Below are positions 35,785-44,451 of a stretch of DNA of 64,000 nt, one piece after another. Origin of the DNA: Pseudomonas brenneri. GTDB taxonomy: Bacteria; Pseudomonadota; Gammaproteobacteria; Pseudomonadales; Pseudomonadaceae. The stretch is from positions 186,001 through 250,000 of the forward strand of contig NZ_VFIL01000009.1 of assembly GCF_007858285.1 (NCBI RefSeq), in the 5' to 3' direction. A model generated the notes under the pieces. It made no database searches. It was given only the letters and a program-made list of their open reading frames with translations, and was not told the DNA's origin. The translations under genes and the position numbers were made by a program. Position 1 is the first letter of the stretch. Every line of letters begins with the position of its first letter.

Positions 35785-35906
35785 CTGGCCGGGCCCAGAC
35801 CAAACCCACGGCGCGGGGTCGACTGGCCGGCGCGCACGATCCGCGCCAGCATTGAGTGTTGAATTCAACTCACCGTGTAGATCGCAACATGCTGGCGCCG
35901 ACTATT

Positions 35907-36123
35907 ACTTTGACCACACTTTGACGGAATGCGAAGCAGGCGTCAGACCAAAACCACGCCGGGTGGGCGTCTGAGGCTTATCGCGTGGCCAGCCCGTCAA
36001 ACAAGCGCACCTTGACCGCTGATACCCCTGACAGACCCCAGACGGATACGGCGCTTTCGGCCCGCCTACTTTTACCTGGCTTTTACCTAATCGCTGGCGA
36101 ATGTGAGACAGGCATGAGACGGA
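35907..36123. repeat. Word-repeat pairs: ACTTTGAC, CTTTTACCT, TGAGAC
   Basis: ACTTTGACCA 35907 / ACTTTGACGG 35918, CTTTTACCT 36069/36080, and TGAGACAGG 36104 / TGAGACGGA 36115, each an 11-bp-pitch pair. They continue array B in a simpler, two-copy form without clear inverted copies. Confidence 0.65.
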
Positions 36124-36309
36124 TTCGGCGAGCGTGACCGCCTGAGAACCCGCAGCGGCAACTGCGGGCGGGGCTCACGCATTAGATGCGGGGAAATCCC
36201 GTATCACATCGCCAGGCCAATTTTCCGCAAGCAGACGCAAACCACGTAAACGTGATTCTAGGCATTCGCGGCGCCGGTGCTACGCTCTTTCGAAACACGG
36301 AGAACCACC

Positions 36310-36534
36310 ATGACGGATACAAAACTGATCGCCAACCTGTTCGACCGCCTCAATCAGAACCAGCTCGCCTTGGGCGCCGCGGTGGAGGAGCTTTCCAACT
36401 GGGTCGAACAGCGCGGGTCGGCGGACATTGCGAACAACGTGCGCGGCGCGCTGGAAACGCTCGACCTGAACCTGGTGTTCATTCGCCAGGGCATTGCTGA
36501 GTTGGCCGTCGCGGGCAGCCTGGGCCAGTCGTGA
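36310..36534 (+). CDS. Small hypothetical protein
   Basis: A 74-residue helical protein (MTDTKLIANLFDRLNQNQLALG) with an amphipathic C-terminal half. The ATG at 36310 follows CGGAGAACCACC. It is the only supported gene inside the word-repeat region and may be connected with it. Family not recognised. Confidence 0.65.
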   Translation: MTDTKLIANLFDRLNQNQLALGAAVEELSNWVEQRGSADIANNVRGALETLDLNLVFIRQGIAELAVAGSLGQS

Positions 36535-36548
36535 CGCTGGTTAGGATT

Positions 36549-36959
36549 CTGGACAGGCTCTGGACGGCTGGAGAGGCCACAGTCTTCCGGCCCGGTCCGC
36601 AGGCCAAAGCCAGCAAGGGCTGATGGCAGATCGGGCATGCGGCCGGATATCTACCTCGTCCAGAAACAGGGGCGAGCCGCGACATTCACTGACGGGAAAT
36701 CCTTGACCAGCCTTGACGAAATTCTTGACAGGTCTTGACGGATTTATCCGGCGCCATCAGCGGTTGGCGCGCTGAAAGCCACGCAGTTCAAGGTTTTGCG
36801 AGCATTCGGGATACTTGACCAGCACCAGCCCCGTCTAAAATTCGGGAGGCGGCCGTCAAGGTGGGTGTTCGATAAATATCCTGGCGCGATGGGGTGGTGA
36901 AACGCCGGGCCAGATAAATCCTTAGCGCGCCAGGCAATATTAGACAGGCCCTAGACGGA
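36549..36959. repeat. Word-repeat array C: NNGAC pairs
   Basis: CTGGACAGG 36549 / CTGGACGGC 36560. CTTGACCAG 36702 / CTTGACGAA 36712 / CTTGACAGG 36724 / CTTGACGGA 36734. TTAGACAGG 36940 / CTAGACGGA 36951. Every unit has the frame NNGACAGG then NNGACGGA at 10-12 bp pitch; the two bases before GAC agree within a unit and change between units. The rest of 36535-37265 shows no gene. Confidence 0.7.
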
Positions 36960-37265
36960 TTTTCCCCGGCGGCTCACGCGCAAACAGCCCAAAACTCAAG
37001 TATTACGCCGCCGCCAGCGTGAAAGGTGTTGTGTTGGCGCTTGGTGCTCGTCAAGTATTTTCCGGGGCTTCCCGCGACCTGACAGCAGGTCGGAGCAGGT
37101 GGTGAACGAGTTGTTCACTCTGGAGCGGAAACCGGTCGACTTGCCAGCTTGGCCAGCCACCGGTTTCTAGGTAATCGTTCGCGTTCCGCTGGTAACATCT
37201 GCAGGTCATTTGCTGGCCCTGCTTCATTCCAGCGCCAGCATCAGGCGCGCACGGAGGATAGAGCC

Positions 37266-37604
37266 GTGTCCCTTATTGAGTGTGATTATCTACCCGCTGA
37301 CAAGGTGGTGTTTCCGCCGGAGCTGGCGCTGCTGATTGTCAGGAAGGCTAGTGCAATGGCGGCAGTATTCGAGGAGCAAGCGCTCGACCAGCTCACGAAG
37401 GACGCCCTGCGGGCACTCTCCCAGGGCGTGGAGCCTCGGCGAGTCATCAGGGAAACGCTTGTAGCGGGGCGGCGAAACTACCGGAACTCCGGTGGTCATC
37501 ATTACCTGCCCTACGGAAATGGAAGGACAGATAGCAATGCCAGAGTGGAAAAGCAGAAAGCTGTCCGGCATTTACTCCGCTTGATGTGCGGACTTCATAA
37601 GTGA
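37266..37604 (+). CDS. Hypothetical protein
   Basis: A 112-residue protein starting with GTG behind GGAGGATAGAGCC (MSLIECDYLPADKVVFPPEL). Mainly helical in the first two thirds (LLIVRKASAMAAVFEEQALDQLTKDALRALSQ), basic at the end. The frame stays open upstream, but the ribosome site fixes the start. Its end overlaps a convergent small gene by 10 bases. Not recognised. Confidence 0.55.
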   Translation: MSLIECDYLPADKVVFPPELALLIVRKASAMAAVFEEQALDQLTKDALRALSQGVEPRRVIRETLVAGRRNYRNSGGHHYLPYGNGRTDSNARVEKQKAVRHLLRLMCGLHK

Positions 37605-37840
37605 TCAAAGTTGTAGTCATTCGCTATAGCGTATGAATGCATGAGCTCGCCCAACTTTTGCCAAGAAAGGGTCTGGTTATCCAAAGCGGCGCTGAGAATA
37701 TCTAGACGTCTCTCGCTCATCTGCTCCACTGGCGTCAACGCCAACATCTCATCAATCAGATCCTTGGCCTGCTTACAGAGCTCTAGGGCCACAACCACCT
37801 GCTGCTTCAAGCTCAACTCTTCATTCATATTCAGATCCAT
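37595..37840 (-). CDS. Small hypothetical protein
   Basis: An 81-residue acidic helical protein (MDLNMNEELSLKQQVVVALELC). An alternative start at 37828 drops four residues and has GGATGGATCTGAAT in front. AT-richer than neighbours. It lies near the right end of the island, convergent with the gene to its left. Not recognised. Confidence 0.55.
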   Translation of the reverse strand: MDLNMNEELSLKQQVVVALELCKQAKDLIDEMLALTPVEQMSERRLDILSAALDNQTLSWQKLGELMHSYAIANDYNFDHL

Positions 37841-38083
37841 CCAAATTGATCGTCATGACAAGAATAGTATTGTGGAGTACTGCAGGGCATCGAGAAAGCT
37901 GAGCATAGCTTCTGGCTTTGAGGCAGAACCAAGCAAAAGCGCCTATAAGCCTTCTTACCAAAGGTAACAGCCCGTGAGCGACCACTACCCTGATCCGGGG
38001 GGGTGATGCACGAGGTATAGGTGACTGAGATGGTTTGTCGTGCGAATGACTGACGTAGGGTGAATCACCAGTCCTCAGGCGAA

Positions 38084-38103
38084 ACGGGGAACGAACGGGG
38101 AAA
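38084..38103 (+). repeat. ACGGGGAA repeats near the right end
   Basis: ACGGGGAAC (38084) and ACGGGGAAA (38095) match the repeats before the integrase at 16372-16399. They lie 70-90 bases inside the right end. Possible integrase arm sites. Confidence 0.45.
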
Positions 38104-38133
38104 ATTTCTACTGGAAGAAGCCAAAAACGAAAA

Positions 38134-38155
38134 AGGCCCACCTTGAGGTGAGCCT
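38134..38155 (-). terminator. Terminator of tRNA-Thr
   Basis: On the minus strand AGGCTCACC / GGTGGGCCT is followed by TTTTTCGTTTTT. It lies 17 bases past the tRNA 3' end and is supplied by the island. Confidence 0.85.
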
Positions 38156-38171
38156 AAGTCGTTGTTCTATA

Positions 38172-38247
<76 letters not shown>

Positions 38248-38534
38248 GTGTTAGGGCGACGATTATAGCGATTGGAAAGGTTCTGTAAACCCCTGAATTC
38301 TGACTATTTTTCAGATCGCGGTTTTTCCGCTGCCGGCTGCGCTTTCCAGCGGATTCGTGGGGGTGAGATCCTGCTGTGGTAGCGGATAAATACTCGCCAT
38401 TAATTTGACAATTTGCCGTTCGTCGAAATGGATCCAATAGAAAACACCAAAATAATGACACTTTCATGCTCCTGTCCCACACTGCCTAAACAACAAGTGC
38501 ACCTAAAAGGTGCCGTGACAAGGGAGGATGGTCT

Positions 38535-39428
38535 GTGAGCCAGGACGACAAACGTTTTGCAACGAATACTGCCCGTCATGATCAGCAGATGACGTCGACG
38601 CTGCAGTTCTTCGAAGATACTCCCATCGCAGATGCGCCCTGCGCCGCTGAACAACCCCAGCCAATTGCTTTGCCAGCCTGCCATGCGCGGGTTGTGGTGT
38701 TGGCGTCGGTCAACGGTGGGGTGGGGCGCAGCACTCTGGCGGCGGCGTTGGGCAGTGGCTTGCAACGATTGGGGCGTGCGGTGACGGTCCTGGAGCTGGA
38801 CCCGCAAAACGCCCTGCACCTGCACTTTGGCCTGCCTCAGGACACCCCGGGCATCGGCCGCGCCAGTCTGTGCAATCAACCGTGGGATCACCTCGTCCAG
38901 CCCGGTTTCGCTGGCTGTCGGGTGCTGGTTTTTGGCGAGACCGACCTGCAACAGCAGGAGGACTTGCAGCGCTGGCTCAAGCAGGACCCGGATTGGCTGG
39001 CGCAACACCTGTCGCGCCTGGGCTTGAGTGAGCAGGACATGGTCATCATCGATACCCCCGCCGGCAATAACGTTTACCTGCACCAGGCGTTGCATGTCGC
39101 CAATAGCGTGGTGGTGGTTGCCCTGGCGGACGCGGCGTCGCTGGGTGCGCTGGAGCAAATGCAGCGCTTGCTGGCGCCGTACCTTGCGCGGCCGTCGGCC
39201 CCGCGTTGCCACGTGTTCGTCAACCAACTGGATGAAGGCAGCGCCTTCAGCCTGGATATGGTGGAGGTCTTCAAGCAGCGCCTTGGGGAAAACGCTCTGG
39301 AAGTGATCCATCGCGACCCGCTGATCAGTGAGGCGCTGGCCTTTGGCGAGGACCCGCTGGACAGCGAGGCGGCGAGCATGGCCTGTGACGATATCCATGG
39401 GCTGTGCCAGCGATTGGATGGTGCTTGA
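38535..39428 (+). CDS. Orphan WssA/BcsQ-like ParA-family ATPase
   Basis: A 297-residue protein starting with GTG behind GGGAGGATGG. A MinD/ParA-type ATPase (about 50-290) has the deviant Walker motif NGGVGRST, DTPAGNNVYLHQAL and VFVNQLDEGSAF. The N-terminal 45 residues (STLQFFEDTPIADAPCAAEQ) resemble those of WssA/BcsQ, which help place the cellulose synthase. No bcsA/wssB or other cellulose gene follows; after 230 bases the next gene runs the other way. So the operon appears to be lost apart from this gene. A distinct ParA relative cannot be ruled out. Confidence 0.75.
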   Translation: MSQDDKRFATNTARHDQQMTSTLQFFEDTPIADAPCAAEQPQPIALPACHARVVVLASVNGGVGRSTLAAALGSGLQRLGRAVTVLELDPQNALHLHFGLPQDTPGIGRASLCNQPWDHLVQPGFAGCRVLVFGETDLQQQEDLQRWLKQDPDWLAQHLSRLGLSEQDMVIIDTPAGNNVYLHQALHVANSVVVVALADAASLGALEQMQRLLAPYLARPSAPRCHVFVNQLDEGSAFSLDMVEVFKQRLGENALEVIHRDPLISEALAFGEDPLDSEAASMACDDIHGLCQRLDGA

Positions 39429-39658
39429 ACCGCGTCTTATACGGTTAACCGCAGATGCTTATGCACAATCTGTTGGTTGGACAGAGGTTGAAACAGCCAT
39501 TTTGTGGAGCTGTTCTCATTACGCTGCAACTGCCTGTTTTGCGTGCGTTTTATTTTGTGAACAAAAAATGACCAGTCAGCATTTTTGCCTGTAGCGCCCG
39601 CTTCTACGGCGTCCTACAGAATTTCATCAACAGAGTTATCCACAGGGCGCATTGCCCT

Positions 39659-40882
39659 TTAATCGCGCTCGGCAAGCACCATCAGGTTGCGTGGTGTCAG
39701 GGCGGTTTCGCAGAAGTGGCCGACTTGAGCCTTGTAGCCGTTTTCCTGAAGAAACAATGCCCGATCCAGAACCAGCCACAATTCCAATGGGCGACGAAAC
39801 AGGCCACGCACCAGTTCCAGGTTTCGTACGTGGGCGAGGCGTTGCCAGCCGTGCTGTTCCAGCGTGACCCAGTCCTGTTCACCTGTGGATAACCCTTTGA
39901 GCGCCGCGAGGTGCTGGCAGTAATCGGCGTAGGGCCGATTCAGCCATTCGCTGGGCAACGAAGGCGTGGGCAGGTACTCGTCGCTCCCGCGCAGTTGCCG
40001 CTGTAACAGGTCGAAGCCCAGGCGCCGGGCCATGGAGGTGTCGCGTTGCAGGCGCACCCGCAAGCCTGCGGTGACGGTTTCGCTCAGGGGCAGGCCAAGG
40101 TCATCCCGCGACAAACGTAGCGCCGAAGCGCGGGCCGGGGCCGACAGGGCCTGGTAGTGTTCGCTGGCGATGCGGTTGTAACAGCAGGGCGCCACGGCCA
40201 GGTGCTGGCAGCCGGCGGCGCTGGCCAGTTGCAGCAGGCGCACGTGCAGGTCGCCACAGGCGTGCAGGGCGACCGGGGTGTGCTCGCGGGTGAGTTGCTG
40301 CACGGCGCTTTCGGCCATCACGTCTTGCTGATGGTGGCGGGCGGGCATTTGATGGTGGTCGCTGAGCGCCTGGCCTGCGGTGATCAGCGCCGGATCGTAC
40401 TCCAGGCAAGTCAGGTCTTGCCCTGGTTGCAACAGCCGACGACCAAGATGGCCTTTGCCGGCGCACCAGTCGAGCCAGTGGGTGGGGCGCTCGGCAAAGT
40501 GCAGAGCGGCGCCAAACGCCTCGATCTGCTGCCATTTGCGCCCGGGCACGTCCACATTCAGGCGCGTTGGCGGCGCATGTAGCGCCCCCGACGGTAACTT
40601 ATCCACAGCACTCAGACGCGTCGACAGCTCCGCCCATTGGCGAAACGGCGCTGGCGCCTGTAGTTCGGTGGGCAGGTTGTGGTTGCTTTCGGCCTCTGCC
40701 AGCGAGCGCTGGCGCAGCCATTGGGCCAGTTGTGGATGCTGGGTTTCCCAGGGCAATTGCAGATGGGTAAAGGGCCGTGGTCGCCACAGCCCTTGATGCT
40801 CGGTAAGGAACGCATCCAGCGCGAGGAAACGGGCCAGCAGCCGCTCGCCCGTTAACCTGGTATCAGCGTCCCTGGCAGGCAT
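39659..40882 (-). CDS. SAM-dependent methyltransferase
   Basis: A 407-residue protein. The SAM-binding motif I is DWCAGKGHLGRRLL; acidic CLEYDPAL and ALHACGDLHV follow in the positions expected of a class I fold. The cluster APCCYNRI resembles that in a family of conserved proteobacterial methyltransferases whose substrate is unknown. The start at 40882 overlaps the preceding permease gene by 20 bases, so it is likely the last gene of the ABC transporter operon. Longer in-frame starts lie inside the permease gene. Confidence 0.82.
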   Translation of the reverse strand: MPARDADTRLTGERLLARFLALDAFLTEHQGLWRPRPFTHLQLPWETQHPQLAQWLRQRSLAEAESNHNLPTELQAPAPFRQWAELSTRLSAVDKLPSGALHAPPTRLNVDVPGRKWQQIEAFGAALHFAERPTHWLDWCAGKGHLGRRLLQPGQDLTCLEYDPALITAGQALSDHHQMPARHHQQDVMAESAVQQLTREHTPVALHACGDLHVRLLQLASAAGCQHLAVAPCCYNRIASEHYQALSAPARASALRLSRDDLGLPLSETVTAGLRVRLQRDTSMARRLGFDLLQRQLRGSDEYLPTPSLPSEWLNRPYADYCQHLAALKGLSTGEQDWVTLEQHGWQRLAHVRNLELVRGLFRRPLELWLVLDRALFLQENGYKAQVGHFCETALTPRNLMVLAERD

Positions 40883-41594
40883 CGACCCGCAACCAGCGCT
40901 CCAGCAGCTTGAAGCCGCGCACCAGCACATAGGCCATCAGCAGGTAGAACATCCCGGCGGCAAAGAAGATCTCCACCGGCAGGTAGGTACGGGCAATGAT
41001 GGTACGGGCCATGCCGGTCAGTTCGAGCAAGGTCACGGTACTGGCCAGGGCGCTGGCCTTGAGCATCAGGATCACTTCGTTGCTGTAGGCCGGCAGGCCG
41101 ATCCGCGCGGCACGCGGCAGGATGATGTAGAACAGCGCCTTGGGCTTGGACATGCCCAGCGCCCGCGCCGCTTCGATTTCACCGGGCGGGATGGCCTGGA
41201 TCGCGCCGCGCAGGATCTCGGCGATGTAGGCGGCGGTGTGCAGGGTCATGGTGGCGGTGGCGCACCAGAACGGGTCCCGCAGGTACGGCCACAGGGCGCT
41301 TTCGCGCACGGCGTCGAACTGCGCCAGGCCGTAGTAGACCAAGAACAACTGCACCAGCAGCGGTGTGCCGCGGAAGAAGAAAATGTAGCAGTAGGGCAGG
41401 GTACGCACGTACCACAGGCGCGAGGAACGGGCGATCCCCAGGGGAATCGCCAGCAGCAGCCCGGCGATCACTGCGATGGCCACCAGTTCCAGGGTCAGGG
41501 TCGCACCCTGGGCCAGTCTCGGCAGCCATTTGATGATCACGGCCCAGTTCAGGCCCAGGTCGAAATGCGACAGCCAGCTGTAGTCGCCGTTCAT
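40863..41594 (-). CDS. Polar amino-acid ABC permease, HisM type
   Basis: A 243-residue inner-membrane permease with five membrane segments and the permease signature AAYIAEILRGAIQAIPPGEIEAARALGM, which contacts the ATPase. It starts in the ATGA overlap with the HisQ-type gene. Longer in-frame ORFs upstream are out of family. The system probably imports basic amino acids or histidine. Confidence 0.92.
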   Translation of the reverse strand: MNGDYSWLSHFDLGLNWAVIIKWLPRLAQGATLTLELVAIAVIAGLLLAIPLGIARSSRLWYVRTLPYCYIFFFRGTPLLVQLFLVYYGLAQFDAVRESALWPYLRDPFWCATATMTLHTAAYIAEILRGAIQAIPPGEIEAARALGMSKPKALFYIILPRAARIGLPAYSNEVILMLKASALASTVTLLELTGMARTIIARTYLPVEIFFAAGMFYLLMAYVLVRGFKLLERWLRVDACQGR

Positions 41595-42286
41595 TGTGTG
41601 CTCCTCGCAAAGCCGCGAGCGGCACGTTTTTCCAGGAAGTACATGCCGGCCATGGCCAGGACGGTGAGGCCCAGGTACATAAAGGCCGCGACCATGAAGA
41701 AGGTGAAAGGCTGCTTGGTGACGGTCACGCCGATCTGCGCGTGGCGCATGATTTCTTCCAGGCCGATCACCGAGACCAGCGCGGTGTCCTTCATTAAGAT
41801 CATGAACAGGTTGCCCAGGCCCGGCAGGGCGATGCGCCACATCTGCGGCATGATCAACCGGGTGAAGATGCGCAGCTTCGACAGGCCCAGGGCAACGCCG
41901 GCTTCACGGTGACCCTTGGGGATCGCCAGGATCGCGCCCCGAAACACTTCGGTGGCGTAGGCGCCAAAGCACAGGCCCAGGGCGATCACCCCGGCGGCGA
42001 AGGCGCTGAGCGACAGGTCGGGGTTGCCGAAAAACTCCCCCAGGGCCCGCATCATATTGACCGTGCCGAAGTAGATCAGCAGCACCCAGAGTAATTCGGG
42101 AATGCCACGGACAAGGGTCGAGTAAGCGCCGCCAAGCCATTGCAGCGGCTTGTACGGGGAAGTCTTGGCCAGGGCGCCGGCGAGGCCGAGCACCAGCCCC
42201 AGGCATAACGCCGTGAGTGCCAGTTTGACGGTCATCAGCGCGCCGGCAGCGAGTGCGGGGCCGAATCCGTAGAGATCGAAATTCAT
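41591..42286 (-). CDS. Polar amino-acid ABC permease, HisQ type
   Basis: A 231-residue permease (MNFDLYGFGPALAAGALMTVKLALTALCLG) with the signature YATEVFRGAILAIPKGHREAGVALGLS. It pairs with the HisM-type subunit encoded next to it. It lies 73 bases after the binding-protein gene. Confidence 0.93.
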   Translation of the reverse strand: MNFDLYGFGPALAAGALMTVKLALTALCLGLVLGLAGALAKTSPYKPLQWLGGAYSTLVRGIPELLWVLLIYFGTVNMMRALGEFFGNPDLSLSAFAAGVIALGLCFGAYATEVFRGAILAIPKGHREAGVALGLSKLRIFTRLIMPQMWRIALPGLGNLFMILMKDTALVSVIGLEEIMRHAQIGVTVTKQPFTFFMVAAFMYLGLTVLAMAGMYFLEKRAARGFARSTQ

Positions 42287-42359
42287 GGTTTAGTCATATC
42301 GCGCAAGGCTTGCTAAAAGCCGGCACGCTCGGGGGAGCGCGCCGGGCAGGCCGATCAGA

Positions 42360-43112
42360 TCATTCGATGCTGAAAGGGAAGTACTTGTCGTTGATTTTCT
42401 TGTAGGTGCCGTCGGCCTTGATTTCCGCCAGTGCCTTGTTCAGGCGCTCGCGCAGCGGGTCGCCCTTGCGCACGGCGATGCCGATCTTGTCGCTTTCTAC
42501 AACCGGATCGCCTTTGAACTCATAGGCCGAACCGTCTTTGCTCTTGAGCCACTCGTATTGCACGTACTTGTCAGCGAGCATCCCGTCCAGGCGCCCGGAA
42601 GTCAGGTCGAGGTAGGCGTTTTCCTGGGTGTCGTAGAGCTTGGCGGTGGTGTCTGGCAGTTTGTCTTCCAGGTAGGTACCGGCCAATGTCGCGCGTTGCG
42701 CACCAATGATCTTGCCTTTGAGGTAACCAGCGTCGGTCTTGAAGTCTTTGATGGATTTTGCCGCGATGAATTGCAGCTTGTTGGAGTAGTACGGGTCGGT
42801 GAAGTCAACGGCTTGCTTGCGCTCGTCGGTGATCGACAGCGACGACACCAGGAAGTCGAACTTCTTGGCGTTCAGGGCCGGGATGATGCCGTCCCAGTCC
42901 GATACATACACTTCGCACTTCTCGACTTTCATCTTGGCGCACAGGGCGTCGCCGATGTCTTTGTCGAAGCCGACAACATTGCCGCTGGCGTCTTTATTGT
43001 TGAAGGGCGGGTAGGCCGCTTCGATCCCCATTTTCAACGTCTCGGCCATGGCCGTGGCGCTGAATGCCATGGAAACGGCGGCGGCCAGGAGGAATTTTTT
43101 ATAGTTCTGCAT
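42360..43112 (-). CDS. Periplasmic amino-acid-binding protein
   Basis: A 250-residue solute-binding protein with signal peptide MQNYKKFLLAAAVSMAFSATAMA and the LAO/HisJ-type mature start ETLKMGIEAAYPPFNNKDASGNVVGFDKDIGDALCAKM; CAKMKVEKCE holds the disulphide cysteines of that subfamily. It should bind lysine/arginine/ornithine or histidine. The start at 43112 fits the signal peptide; CGGAGCAACATGC precedes it. Confidence 0.93.
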   Translation of the reverse strand: MQNYKKFLLAAAVSMAFSATAMAETLKMGIEAAYPPFNNKDASGNVVGFDKDIGDALCAKMKVEKCEVYVSDWDGIIPALNAKKFDFLVSSLSITDERKQAVDFTDPYYSNKLQFIAAKSIKDFKTDAGYLKGKIIGAQRATLAGTYLEDKLPDTTAKLYDTQENAYLDLTSGRLDGMLADKYVQYEWLKSKDGSAYEFKGDPVVESDKIGIAVRKGDPLRERLNKALAEIKADGTYKKINDKYFPFSIE

Positions 43113-43125
43113 GCATGTTGCTCCG

Positions 43126-43899
43126 TTAGCGGTTGCTGGACATGAATTGTTTGCAGCGCGCCGAAAGCGGGTTCTCGAACACCTGCTGTGGCGATCCTTG
43201 CTCTTCGACCAGCCCCTGGTGGAGGAACACCACTTCGCTGGACACTTGGCGGGCAAAGCCCATTTCGTGGGTGACCAGCAGCATGGTGCGGCCTTCTTCG
43301 GCCAGCGCGCGGATCACATTAAGTACTTCCTGAACCATTTCCGGGTCAAGTGCCGAAGTGGGCTCATCGAACAGAATGACTTTAGGTTGCATTGCCAGGG
43401 TACGGGCAATCGCGGCGCGTTGTTGCTGGCCGCCGGACAATTGCGCCGGGTAGGCGTGGCGCTTGTCGCTGATGCCGACCTTGGCCAGCAGCGCCTCGGC
43501 CACTTCGATGGCTTCGGCCTTGCTTTGGCCGAGCACGCGGCGTGGGGCCTCGATGATGTTGTCGAGGATGCTCATATGGGGCCAGAGGTTGAAGTTCTGG
43601 AAGACAAAACCGATTTCGCTGCGCAGGCGATTGATCTGCTTGCCGTCGGCGGCCATCAGTTCGCCGTTTTTCGCGGCCTTGAGCTTGAGCTCTTCGCCGG
43701 CCACCAGGATCTGGCCCTGGTGCGGGTTTTCCAAGAGGTTGATGCAGCGCAGGAACGTGGACTTGCCGGAACCGGAGGAGCCCAGGATCGAGATCACATC
43801 GCCGTCGCGAGCGGTCAGCGAGATGCCTTTAAGCACCTCCAGCTCACCATAGCGTTTATGCAAGTTGCGGATTTCAAGCGCGGGCGCGGCCAAAGCCAT
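43126..43899 (-). CDS. Amino-acid ABC transporter ATPase, HisP type
   Basis: A 257-residue ATPase with Walker A GSSGSGKST, Q-loop FQNFNLWPH, signature LSGGQQQR, Walker B VILFDEPTSALDPE and the switch histidine in LLVTHEMGFA. First gene of the leftward operon ATPase, binding protein, HisQ, HisM, methyltransferase. GAGG precedes the ATG. Confidence 0.94.
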   Translation of the reverse strand: MALAAPALEIRNLHKRYGELEVLKGISLTARDGDVISILGSSGSGKSTFLRCINLLENPHQGQILVAGEELKLKAAKNGELMAADGKQINRLRSEIGFVFQNFNLWPHMSILDNIIEAPRRVLGQSKAEAIEVAEALLAKVGISDKRHAYPAQLSGGQQQRAAIARTLAMQPKVILFDEPTSALDPEMVQEVLNVIRALAEEGRTMLLVTHEMGFARQVSSEVVFLHQGLVEEQGSPQQVFENPLSARCKQFMSSNR

Positions 43900-44451
43900 G
43901 TGCGGTCCTCATTGTGTTCATTGCGTTCCTGCTGTTGGGTCGCCTTCCTGGCGTGGCGCCAAGCTAGCATAGCGTCCGGATGACAGCCAACAGCGCCACG
44001 GGCGTTAAACAGACGGTGTGTGACAGGTTGTCGCATCGGCACAGCAGCGTGTCGCGCCATCAACAACCGAACAGCCGTTTTAACCGATAAACCCGTGGCA
44101 GTCGCGTAAAAAAGGGCGCGATGGTGCCAGCTTTGGCCGGGTGTTGGAAGGGTTAAACGGGTAAACGGTGCCTATCAGCCCTTTAATTGGGCGTCACTTA
44201 CTTTTTGTGTGTGTTTTTGGTGCGCTGATTCGTTCTTGAAGTGAGTCGGCGGGTAACGCTGTGGCGGATTGCCAGCAATCTCAATGACTTGCGATCAGTT
44301 AGGAATTTCCCTACAGCCCGCATCAACCTTGAGTTTGTTACATTTTGGCGCAAATCTTGCGTAAGAAATAAAGAACGCCCTGTTTGTTTATTTTCACGAA
44401 ACACGGCAGGCCGGGCGGACCGTATTCGCAATTCCTCGCAAAGGTGTGTCA
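43900..44451. other. Divergent promoter region
   Basis: 552 bases between the ABC operon and the permease gene without a supported ORF. It must hold promoters for both. No clear operator palindrome was found by eye. Confidence 0.5.

Noticed and set aside
35045..35974. Several overlapping 65-150 codon ORFs on both strands
   Set aside because: They run through the word-repeat region in several frames, have no ribosome sites and owe their openness to GC-rich repeats.
35229..36123. CRISPR or TIGR-type array
   Set aside because: There is no constant repeat with unique spacers; words change from unit to unit and copies lie 10-13 bp apart. No cas or tas gene is nearby.
41595..41840. Extension of the HisM-type permease upstream
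   Set aside because: It is the other frame of the HisQ-type gene and has no permease similarity.
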